Below, one piece after another: positions 51,747-60,115 of a DNA stretch of 64,000 nucleotides. Under the pieces are notes generated by a model. The model was not told where the DNA came from. It saw nothing but the letters and a program-made list of their open reading frames with translations, and searched no databases. Position 1 is the stretch's first letter, and every line of letters starts with the position of its first letter. The stretch comes from Paradesertivirga sp966210515. GTDB taxonomy: Bacteria > Bacteroidota > Bacteroidia > Sphingobacteriales > Sphingobacteriaceae. The position numbers and the translations under genes were made by a program. The stretch covers positions 1 through 64,000 of the forward strand of contig CBIHLM010000009.1 in assembly GCA_966210515.1 (NCBI GenBank). The letters run 5' to 3'.

Positions 51747-54230
51747 ATGAAAAAGGCTTTCTACTGGGTTTTTCTAATTCTACCTTTCGCGGTTTTCTGG
51801 AAGATGGATGAGCTGAATATTTATACCATCGATATTTCTAAGGCTGGATCGCCAATAATTTCCGGTCATTTAAAGTTAGGGTCTAATAAGAGTCCTTCAG
51901 GGGAAACCCTCGATGCCAATAGCCTTTATTTTATAAAAAATGGTAAACCCTGGTATCCTGTGATGGGGGAAATTCATTTCTCTCGTTATCCCAGGGCGCA
52001 ATGGGAAGAATCGATTTTGAAAATGAAAGCAGCGGGCATCGATGTTATAGCATCCTATGTTTTCTGGATTTATCATGAAGAGACGGAAGGAACCTTCAAT
52101 TGGTCGGGTGATAACGATCTTCGCGCTTTTGCCAAACTCTGTAAAAAGCATAATGTTTATTTCTTTGCGCGTATTGGCCCCTGGTGCCATGGCGAGGTCA
52201 GAAATGGTGGCTTGCCCGACTGGCTGCTAAAACGCGGTAATGTCCGAAAAAACGATCAGGCTTATTTGGCCGCAGTAGAAAAGTTTTACGATCAAATTGG
52301 CAAGCAGTTAAACGGCTTGTATTTTAAAGATGGCGGTCCGGTTATAGGAAGCCAGATTGAAAATGAATATCGCTTCAATAACCCGGCAGGTTTAGAACAT
52401 ATGCTTACTTTAAAAAAGCTTGCTCAAAAAGCCGGTATAGATGTTCCCTTTTACAGTGCCACGGGTTGGCCGGGTTCGAATCAAAAGCAGGATGAATTAA
52501 TCCCTGTTTGGGGTGCATATCCAGAAGCTCCATGGGATAAAAAAACTACCAAATTGCCGCTCTCTGAGAATTATATGTTCGGTTCACTCAGAAACGATCC
52601 AGCAATAGGCAGCGATCTTTTAGGCCAGCACGAGCAGCAAGCAGATTTTAAAGGTTACCGATATCCCTATGCAACAGCCGAAATGGGGGGCGGAAATCAA
52701 ATCACTTACCATCGCAGGCCCATAATAGAGGCTAATGATGTGACTTCTTTAACGTATGTAAAAGTTGGTTCAGGTGCCAATTTAATGGGCTATTATATGT
52801 TTCAGGGAGGGTCAAACCCTATCGGGAAATTGTCTACCCTTCAGGAATCAAAAGCGACTAAATATCCCAATGATTATCCCATTATAAATTACGATTTCTT
52901 AGCTCCGCTTGGAGAGTGGGGGCAGTTACGTCCATCCTATAAAGGGTTTAAGGTAATTCATACTTTTTTGAATGAGTTTGGAGACAGACTGGTTCAGTAT
53001 AGCACTTCTTTTCCCGAGCGGAAACCGGAGAGCCCATCGGACAATAGTCTATTACGCATGTCTGTTCGCTCAAAAGAAAACAGGGGATTTATATTTGTGA
53101 GCAATTTTCAGCGGCAGCTGCAAATGAAGGATATCCAGGGGGTGCAATTTCACCTGAAATTAAAAGATAGCGTACTTAGATTTCCTGAAACTCCAATTCA
53201 GGTAAAACGCAATCTGCAATTGGTTTTTCCATTTAACATGGATTTGGACGGCTTGAATCTGAATTATGCTACAGCACAGCCTTTATGTCGCTTAGAAGGT
53301 GCCGAGCCGATGTACGTATTTTTCGCGCCAGATGGAATACTGCCGGAATTTTCATTCAATAAATCTGATATCAAAACTGCAGAGCTGCATGATGCTTCAC
53401 TTATCAGAAATGATAAAGCATATACTGTTAGAGTCAGCAAACCCGGCACAAACTGCACGATGAAACTTACACTTCAGAATAGCAAAGTCCTGAAGATACT
53501 TACATTAACGAATCAGCAGGCCCTAAATGCCTGGAAGGCGAATGTTTTCGGTGCCGACCGATTGTTTATATCGAAAAGCGATTTGATTTTCTTCAAAGAG
53601 AAAATTCGTTTACAAAGCACCGGAAATCCTGAGATTGACTTTGCTGTTTATCCGGCTTTGCGAGGGTTTAAGGTTAGCAGAGGCAAACTTAAAACATCGG
53701 CCGAAGGGATTTTTTCGGTATATAATTTAAAGCTTCCTGTTAAAAGTATTAAAGCAACTATAAAAGAGGTTAGAGATATAGAGCCTTATTTGAACAAAGG
53801 GCAGGATTTGCCCTTGGATGATCGTAATCCTGCCGTTAATACTGCTGTAAGCCCGGGCCCGCAGTATCAAACAAATTTGAATCGGGTTGAAGGAGCAAAG
53901 TATTATGAAGTAAAGCTGCCTTCGTCTACCCTTAATGGTTTAAGCGATGCTTTCATAAAGTTGGATTATACAGGCGATACCGGCGCAGCTTATATTAACG
54001 GAAAACTGATTGCGGATGACTTCTATTCAGGACTTCCGATGACTATAGGTCTAAAAAGATTCAGTAATGCTCTCAGCGGGAAAAAGCTCCTGTTCCAAAT
54101 TGTTCCACTTACCGACGAACGAAAAATTTATTTTGAAGAGGGGGTTCGCGAGCCATTGAAGGGCAAACAAGCAGGTGTGCTAAAATCAGTAAATATTATT
54201 CCACAATATGAAGTGTTCTTGTCTCAGTAA
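51747..54230 (+). CDS. Glycoside hydrolase family 35 beta-galactosidase
   Basis: GH35 enzymes release terminal beta-galactose. This 827-residue protein has a hydrophobic N-terminus (signal peptide or anchor), then the barrel with VMGEIHFSRYP (72-82), GPWCHGEVRNGGLPDWL, acid/base Glu207 in SQIENEY, and nucleophile Glu312 in ATAEMGGG. The C-terminal half contains jelly-roll domains, as in other GH35 enzymes, with DAFIKLDYTGDTGAAYINGKL near 735. It probably attacks galactan or arabinogalactan side chains of rhamnogalacturonan. Confidence 0.93.
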   Translation: MKKAFYWVFLILPFAVFWKMDELNIYTIDISKAGSPIISGHLKLGSNKSPSGETLDANSLYFIKNGKPWYPVMGEIHFSRYPRAQWEESILKMKAAGIDVIASYVFWIYHEETEGTFNWSGDNDLRAFAKLCKKHNVYFFARIGPWCHGEVRNGGLPDWLLKRGNVRKNDQAYLAAVEKFYDQIGKQLNGLYFKDGGPVIGSQIENEYRFNNPAGLEHMLTLKKLAQKAGIDVPFYSATGWPGSNQKQDELIPVWGAYPEAPWDKKTTKLPLSENYMFGSLRNDPAIGSDLLGQHEQQADFKGYRYPYATAEMGGGNQITYHRRPIIEANDVTSLTYVKVGSGANLMGYYMFQGGSNPIGKLSTLQESKATKYPNDYPIINYDFLAPLGEWGQLRPSYKGFKVIHTFLNEFGDRLVQYSTSFPERKPESPSDNSLLRMSVRSKENRGFIFVSNFQRQLQMKDIQGVQFHLKLKDSVLRFPETPIQVKRNLQLVFPFNMDLDGLNLNYATAQPLCRLEGAEPMYVFFAPDGILPEFSFNKSDIKTAELHDASLIRNDKAYTVRVSKPGTNCTMKLTLQNSKVLKILTLTNQQALNAWKANVFGADRLFISKSDLIFFKEKIRLQSTGNPEIDFAVYPALRGFKVSRGKLKTSAEGIFSVYNLKLPVKSIKATIKEVRDIEPYLNKGQDLPLDDRNPAVNTAVSPGPQYQTNLNRVEGAKYYEVKLPSSTLNGLSDAFIKLDYTGDTGAAYINGKLIADDFYSGLPMTIGLKRFSNALSGKKLLFQIVPLTDERKIYFEEGVREPLKGKQAGVLKSVNIIPQYEVFLSQ

Positions 54231-54246
54231 AATCTGATATTTACTC

Positions 54247-55275
54247 ATGCGCTTTAATGCAAATCATCTTATCGATTTCGCTGCTTCGGTTTTAACTCTG
54301 GCCGGACTCGAACAGGAAAAATCACAGATCGTTGCAGAGATTTTGGTCGAAGCCGATCTGATGGGGCATACTACTCATGGTTTGCAGCTGTTGCCCTCCT
54401 ATGTTAAAGACCTTGAAGAGGGGAATATGCTTAAATGCGGAAAACCTGAAATTGTGAACGATTCTGGGGCTGCAATTACATGGAATGGTAACTATTTACC
54501 TGGTCCCTGGCTTGTTTATACAGCAATTGATTTAGCTTTAGAACGATTGGCCCAATATCCTGTGGTAACCCTTGTCATTCAGAAAAGCCATCACATCGCC
54601 TGCCTCGCAGCCTACCTCGAACGTGTGACAGCTAAGGGTTTCATGATTTTGCTTTCTTGCTCCGATCCTGGAAACAGAACAGTCGCGCCTTTCGGCGGGA
54701 TTACCGGTGTTTATAGTCCGAATCCACTTGCCGCCGGAATTCCTACAAAGGGGCAGCCGATTCTTATGGACGTGAGTATGTCAACAACTGCTAACGCGTA
54801 TGTTAAACGTGCCTTTGATGAAAATAAAAAGCTGCCACACCCCTGGTTGCTGGAAACGAACGGACATGTGACCGATGATCCGGCGAAATTTTTTGATGAG
54901 AACCGGGCAACTATACTTCCTCTTGGCGGACTTGATGCAGGTCACAAGGGTTTTGCTCTGGGAATCTTAATTGAGGCGCTAACCAACGCATTGGGCGGGT
55001 TTGGCAGGGCAGAAAAGCCCGACAGATGGACCGCATCTGTCTTCATCCAAATAGTTAACCCCGCTGGTTTTGGAGGTTCCGAAGGTTTTATGTCAGAAAC
55101 AGATTTTTTGAGTAATGAGTGCCAGAAATCCGCAGAGAATGTAAGGTTACCGGGACAGCGTGCTTTATCCTTAAAAGAGGAGCAATTAAAGAATGGCCTT
55201 AGTCTTTACCCCAGCGTACTCGGCGGATTGCAGGAGCTTTCACGCAAATGGGATGTAGCACTTCAGTGTTTTTGA
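54247..55275 (+). CDS. Malate/L-lactate dehydrogenase-family reductase (Ldh_2)
   Basis: This 342-residue cytoplasmic NAD(P)-dependent oxidoreductase belongs to the Ldh_2 family (malate, ureidoglycolate or 2,3-diketogulonate reductases). Family landmarks are DLMGHTTHGLQLLPSYV, KSHHIACLAAYLERV, PNPLAAGIPT, LMDVSMSTTANAYV and GHKGFALGILIEALT. It starts 16 bp after the GH35 gene and lies upstream of GH43, so it probably acts on a sugar acid or keto acid freed by this operon. The actual substrate is unknown. Confidence 0.85.
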   Translation: MRFNANHLIDFAASVLTLAGLEQEKSQIVAEILVEADLMGHTTHGLQLLPSYVKDLEEGNMLKCGKPEIVNDSGAAITWNGNYLPGPWLVYTAIDLALERLAQYPVVTLVIQKSHHIACLAAYLERVTAKGFMILLSCSDPGNRTVAPFGGITGVYSPNPLAAGIPTKGQPILMDVSMSTTANAYVKRAFDENKKLPHPWLLETNGHVTDDPAKFFDENRATILPLGGLDAGHKGFALGILIEALTNALGGFGRAEKPDRWTASVFIQIVNPAGFGGSEGFMSETDFLSNECQKSAENVRLPGQRALSLKEEQLKNGLSLYPSVLGGLQELSRKWDVALQCF

Positions 55276-55350
55276 ATCCTTATGTTTTAAATTATAGGGA
55301 AAAACGCAGTTTTAATTTATATTTAGCGCTTGTAAAATTACGATGTTTTG

Positions 55351-56274
55351 ATGAAGAAGCTTTTATTTCTGACTTTCTTTCTTTGTGCAGCGCTTTCACT
55401 TTCTGCACAGAAAAAATCTCCCTACCTGTTTTCATATTTTAAAGGAAATGGTGAAGATGGTTTACATCTGGCATACAGCGAGGATGGATTTAAATGGGAA
55501 TCTCTTAAAGGAGACAGTTCGTTTCTGAAACCAGTTCTTAGTAAGGATAAACTGATGCGCGATCCCTGCATTATTAAAGGTAAAAACGGCGTTTTTCATA
55601 TGGTTTGGACTGTAAGCTGGACGGCCAAAGGAATAGGTTATGCGAGTTCAAAAGATTTGATAAACTGGTCGGAACAAAAATATATCCCGGTGATGGAGCA
55701 TGAAGAAGGCGCGAGAAATTCCTGGGCACCAGAGATCACCTACGATAAAAAGAATAAACAGTACATGATTTATTGGGCAACAACTATTACTGGTCGTTTT
55801 CCGGAAACCCAAATCGCAGCCGATGCAGGATATAATCACCGCATGTATTATGTAACCACCAAAGATTTTAAAACATTCAGTGATACAAAACTTCTTTACG
55901 ATCCGGGATTCAATTCTATAGATGCCACAATTGTGAAGGATGGCAGGCGATGGGTTATGTTTTTTAAAGATGAAACCAAAGAGCCGGCTCAGAAGAATTT
56001 AAAAATAGCTTTTGCCGACAACCTTACCGGCCCATATTCAAAAGCAAGCGATCCAATTACCGACAAAGTTTGGGCTGAAGGTCCAACTACTCTTAAAATA
56101 GGTAATAACTGGGTTGTGTATTATGATAAATATACCTCTCATAAATATGGTGCAATAATGTCATCTGATTTACACAATTGGACAGATATTTCTCACAAAG
56201 TGAGCCTTCCTAAGGGAATTCGGCATGGTTCAATTCTGCAGGTTTCAAAAAAAGAGCTGAAAAAATTGCGATAA
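55351..56274 (+). CDS. Exported glycoside hydrolase family 43-like enzyme
   Basis: This exported five-bladed propeller enzyme of about 307 residues (signal ending LSLSAQ) belongs to the GH43 group of arabinosidases, xylosidases and galactosidases. The three acidic positions are suggested by LMRDPCIIKGKNG, NSWAPEITYDKKNKQYMIYW and WAEGPTTLKIGNNWVVYYD. A TTG directly before the ATG is also possible but gives nothing extra. The target is probably arabinan or galactan side chains. Confidence 0.85.
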   Translation: MKKLLFLTFFLCAALSLSAQKKSPYLFSYFKGNGEDGLHLAYSEDGFKWESLKGDSSFLKPVLSKDKLMRDPCIIKGKNGVFHMVWTVSWTAKGIGYASSKDLINWSEQKYIPVMEHEEGARNSWAPEITYDKKNKQYMIYWATTITGRFPETQIAADAGYNHRMYYVTTKDFKTFSDTKLLYDPGFNSIDATIVKDGRRWVMFFKDETKEPAQKNLKIAFADNLTGPYSKASDPITDKVWAEGPTTLKIGNNWVVYYDKYTSHKYGAIMSSDLHNWTDISHKVSLPKGIRHGSILQVSKKELKKLR

Positions 56275-56445
56275 TGCACTCATTTTCAATGATTTTTATC
56301 CTCAAAAAAAAATGTAAAAGTTTAAATAAATATTTATACTTTGAGCACCGCAATTATTAAGTGTTGATCTTACACTAAGTAAAGAATAACTTAATATCGT
56401 CAAAAATGAGTTTAACAATAAAAACGAAATTATAACCAGACCAAT

Positions 56446-58119
56446 ATGAATACACTCGACACGAAAGATTACATTGTATTTTTTATTTACTTCATTATAG
56501 TAGCAGGCTACGGCTTGTATATCTATAATAAGAAAAAATCGGAAAGCAGTGGCTCTAAAGATTATTTCCTTGCAGAAGGCTCTTTAACATGGTGGGCTAT
56601 CGGAGCTTCATTAATTGCTTCTAACATTTCTGCCGAACAGTTCATCGGAATGAGTGGTTCTGGGTTTAAAATGGGTTTGGCAATCGCAACCTACGAACTT
56701 ATGGCCGCAATTACATTGGTAATTGTAGCAGTTTTCTTTATACCGGTATATCTTAAGAACAAGATATTTACCATGCCTCAATTTTTGCACCAACGATACA
56801 ATGGTACAGTTGCCATGATTATGGCAGTGTTTTGGTTGTTATTATATGTTGTCGTTAACTTAACTTCTATTCTTTATTTAGGGGCTCTGGCGATTAACAG
56901 TATATCTGGTCTCAACCTGACAGCATGTATGTATGCACTGGCTATTTTTGCTATCATCATAACTTTGGGCGGGATGAAAGTTATTGGTTATACCGATGTT
57001 ATCCAGGTATTCTTCTTAATTCTTGGTGGTTTGGCAACAACTTACCTTGCTTTAAACCTTGTTGCTGAGCACTACGGCGAAGTTGGAGTTCTTAATGGAT
57101 ATAACTTAATGGCCACTAAAGCGAGCGACCATTTTGATATGATTTTTGAGCGCAGCAATCCTAATTTCATAGATCTTCCGGGATTAACCTTATTAGTGGG
57201 CGGTATGTGGATTGTAAACCTTAACTATTGGGGTTGTAACCAGTATATCACACAACGTGCATTAGGTGCAGATTTAAAAACTGCCCGCGGTGGTATTTTA
57301 TTCGCAGCTTTCTTAAAGTTGTTAATGCCTGTTATAGTTGTATTGCCAGGTATTGCAGCGTATGTTCTGTACAGAGAAGGTGCAGGAAGTTTTCAAACGG
57401 ATATGATGCATGACGGAGAGTTAAATCCTGACAGAGCTTACCCCGTATTACTTAACCTTCTTCCTACAGGTTTAAAGGGATTGTCTTTTGCGGCTCTTAC
57501 TGCGGCGGTTGTTGCTTCTCTTGCAGGTAAGGCAAATAGTATCGCTACCATCTTTACTTTAGATGTCTACAAAAAGATTTTCAATACCAATGCCAGCGAA
57601 AAAAACCTGGTAACTACAGGTAAGATAACGGTTATTGTTTCAATGATACTTGCGGTAATTATTGCACCTCACTTGGGTATCGATAAAAAAGGCGGATTCC
57701 AGTACATTCAGGAATATACGGGTTTCGTATCTCCGGGAATCTTTGCCATGTTTATTTTGGGCTTCTTCTGGAAAAGAACCACTTCTAACGCGGCTTTATT
57801 CGCAACTATAGGAGGTTTCTTAATGTCTCTGCTTCTAAAATTCCTTCCTGGAATGGTGGATCTTTCATTCCTTGCTCCTATGGGCTTTGCGGTAGACGTA
57901 AACGGAGTTTACGAAATTCCTTTCCTTGATCGTATGGGATTTGTTTTCGTATTCTGTATTATCGGTATGTATATTATCAGCATGATCGAAAACAGTAAAG
58001 GTCTTCGTCCAACAGGATTAGAAGTTGATACTAAGATGTTTAAAACTACTACTGGTTTTGCAGTAGGTTCAATCATCATTGTTGGGATGTTAGTGGCTAT
58101 CTACGGTATTTACTGGTAG
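56446..58119 (+). CDS. Sodium:solute symporter family sugar transporter (SSS)
   Basis: This 557-residue inner-membrane protein has about 14 hydrophobic segments and the SGLT-like core: SLTWWAIGASLIASNISAEQFIGMSGSGFKMGLA (read in part), GGMKVIGYTDVIQVF and FAALTAAVVASLAGKANSIATIFTLD. It probably takes up a monosaccharide such as galactose or arabinose with Na+, after the GH2, GH35 and GH43 enzymes act. The 171-bp gap before it has no terminator, so it may be co-transcribed, though TACTTTG at 56337 resembles a -7 box. Confidence 0.92.
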   Translation: MNTLDTKDYIVFFIYFIIVAGYGLYIYNKKKSESSGSKDYFLAEGSLTWWAIGASLIASNISAEQFIGMSGSGFKMGLAIATYELMAAITLVIVAVFFIPVYLKNKIFTMPQFLHQRYNGTVAMIMAVFWLLLYVVVNLTSILYLGALAINSISGLNLTACMYALAIFAIIITLGGMKVIGYTDVIQVFFLILGGLATTYLALNLVAEHYGEVGVLNGYNLMATKASDHFDMIFERSNPNFIDLPGLTLLVGGMWIVNLNYWGCNQYITQRALGADLKTARGGILFAAFLKLLMPVIVVLPGIAAYVLYREGAGSFQTDMMHDGELNPDRAYPVLLNLLPTGLKGLSFAALTAAVVASLAGKANSIATIFTLDVYKKIFNTNASEKNLVTTGKITVIVSMILAVIIAPHLGIDKKGGFQYIQEYTGFVSPGIFAMFILGFFWKRTTSNAALFATIGGFLMSLLLKFLPGMVDLSFLAPMGFAVDVNGVYEIPFLDRMGFVFVFCIIGMYIISMIENSKGLRPTGLEVDTKMFKTTTGFAVGSIIIVGMLVAIYGIYW

Positions 58120-58134
58120 ATCGAAATACTTATT

Positions 58135-58168
58135 AAAAAAACCTTCTCCATTTCGGGGAAGGTTTTTT
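58135..58168 (+). terminator. Intrinsic terminator after the SSS gene
   Basis: AAAAAACCTTCTCC (58135-58148) pairs with GGGGAAGGTTTTTT (58155-58168) with one wobble. The T run is part of the stem's outer end. Confidence 0.88.
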
Positions 58169-58418
58169 AGTTTATGAAGGTATATAAGTTTAAATGATCT
58201 TCTAGCATCGCTTGCGAGTACTCATAGGAGGAATCGCTATGATCTTCGGTGTGATTTGTCTACATGGCTTTTTATTTCAGCGGGCTCGACTTCATCTCTT
58301 TTTATAAACTAAAACAAATCGATCATTTGGAAATTATTTATGTGTTCGTGTTTAAGAAATACCCATAGGCCTTTCTTTTCATTGTTCGGTGATTAGTTCA
58401 TAACCTTTAATTTTTTTT

Positions 58419-59984
58419 ATGATTTTCAACGAAGGTTCGAGATCTTACTCGCAGTACCTGGAAGGAGGGGGCGAAATGGGGATGCTTATCCGGTCTTTCG
58501 ACTGGTCGAATACTATTATTGGCACACCAGACACCTGGTCGCAAAGCTTATTAACCACGCTTAGTATTATTCTGAATTCGAAGTTTCCGATGTTTTTATG
58601 GTGGGGCCCGAAGCTTATTCAATTTTATAATGATGCCTATAGACCAAGTTTGGGAGAGTTTGGCAAGCATCCGCAGGCATTGGGCCAGCAGGGAGAAGAA
58701 TGCTGGCCGGAAATATGGCCTGTAATAAAACCATTAATTGATCAGGTGATGGCCGGAGGAGAGTCTACCTGGAGCGAGGATCAACTGATTCCGATTTACC
58801 GAAACAATAGGCTGGAAGATGTTTACTGGACGTTTGGTTACAGTAAAGTAATTGATGAGTCGGGAAAGCCAGCGGGTGTTCTAGTGATTTGTAATGAAAC
58901 TACTGAAAAAGTAAAATCATACAGCGAGGTAGAAAGCGCCAAGAATGAGTTAGCATTTATTATCGAATCTGCCGAGTTGGGCACATGGGATTTAGATCCC
59001 GTAACCAATAAGTTTGTCGGGAATGATCGTATGAAGTCGTTTATGGGCTTGGGAGCTGAAGAGGAAATGGATTTAGAGAAAGTACTCGGGGCTATAAGGA
59101 AAGAAGATCTTCAAAAAGTAAAGGGCGCAATTCAGAAAGCTTTAAGTCACGGTTCTGACGGCAATTTTGACGTAGTTTACGGTATAATAAATCCTGTTAA
59201 TAAGGTTGAACGGATTGTAAAAGCTAAAGGCAAAGCAATATTTGATGCAGAGGGGAATCCGGAACGTTTTAGCGGGATTTTGCAGGACGTGACAGAGGAA
59301 TCGCAGGTGCAGCAGAGGAAAGACGAGTTTATCAGTATAGCAAGTCATGAGTTGAAAACACCTTTGACCTCGCTCAATGCATCTTTACAGTTGATGGAAA
59401 GGTTTATCAAGGCAGGCACTAACCCTAATTTGTTGCTTACACTGGCTAACAAGGCCACTAAAAACCTGAATAAGCTGCTTCATCTAATGGAGGACTTAAT
59501 GAATGTTGCCAAGATTCAACAGGGCCAGTTAGCGTTAAATAAATCATGGTTTAATCCGGCAGATTTAATAAATAATTGCTGTGAATATATAAGACTGGAA
59601 GGTTCTTATGAATTGGTTTTAAAAGGAGATCAAAATTTAATGGTATTTGCCGACAGCCGGCAAATTGAACAGGTTATTGCTAATCTGGTGAATAATGCCG
59701 TTAAATATGCGCCTCAGTCAAAACGTATCGAACTGAATATCGAAAAACTCCAAAATGAAATAAAAATATCTGTTCGCGATTTTGGAATAGGAATTGACCC
59801 GGAAAAGATCCCTCATTTGTTTGACCGGTATTATAGGGTCGAGTCATCGGGTTTGCAGTCTTCGGGGCTGGGTTTGGGTTTATACATCTGCTCTGAAATA
59901 ATTTCCAGACATGGAGGAAAAATCGGCGTCGAAAGTGAATTGACCAAGGGAAGTGAGTTCTGGTTAATAATACCTGTTGAGTGA
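58419..59984 (+). CDS. Soluble PAS-domain sensor histidine kinase (orphan)
   Basis: This 521-residue kinase has no membrane segment. A first PAS-like domain (about 20-170, with FPMFLWWGPKLIQFYNDAYRP read in part) and a second (about 180-300) precede HisKA with phospho-acceptor His310 in SIASHELKTPLTSL. The HATPase domain has NLVNNAVKYAP, DFGIGIDPEKIPHLF and GLGLGLYICSEI. No response regulator is nearby, so its partner is elsewhere. The first PAS type is common in Bacteroidota light- or redox-responsive kinases, but no ligand can be named. A link to pectin use is not supported by sequence. Confidence 0.9.
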   Translation: MIFNEGSRSYSQYLEGGGEMGMLIRSFDWSNTIIGTPDTWSQSLLTTLSIILNSKFPMFLWWGPKLIQFYNDAYRPSLGEFGKHPQALGQQGEECWPEIWPVIKPLIDQVMAGGESTWSEDQLIPIYRNNRLEDVYWTFGYSKVIDESGKPAGVLVICNETTEKVKSYSEVESAKNELAFIIESAELGTWDLDPVTNKFVGNDRMKSFMGLGAEEEMDLEKVLGAIRKEDLQKVKGAIQKALSHGSDGNFDVVYGIINPVNKVERIVKAKGKAIFDAEGNPERFSGILQDVTEESQVQQRKDEFISIASHELKTPLTSLNASLQLMERFIKAGTNPNLLLTLANKATKNLNKLLHLMEDLMNVAKIQQGQLALNKSWFNPADLINNCCEYIRLEGSYELVLKGDQNLMVFADSRQIEQVIANLVNNAVKYAPQSKRIELNIEKLQNEIKISVRDFGIGIDPEKIPHLFDRYYRVESSGLQSSGLGLGLYICSEIISRHGGKIGVESELTKGSEFWLIIPVE

Positions 59985-60088
59985 TTGAGGTTTCTTCCTC
60001 GAAGGTAAAGACGCTACACCAGTTCCAGGATTTTTGGACGCTTATCGCTCCCCCGGATGGGCAATATGAATTTAAGAATTATTAGATT

Positions 60089-60115
60089 GGTAGATCAAGG
60101 AGGCCTTAATCTACC
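60089..60115 (-). terminator. Hairpin overlapping the 3' end of the LacZ-type GH2 gene
   Basis: On the minus strand GGTAGATTAAGG pairs with CCTTGATCTACC (12 bp, one G-U) around a 3-nt loop. Its 5' arm includes the last codons and the TAA stop of the GH2 gene. No long T tract follows, so efficiency is uncertain. Confidence 0.6.
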
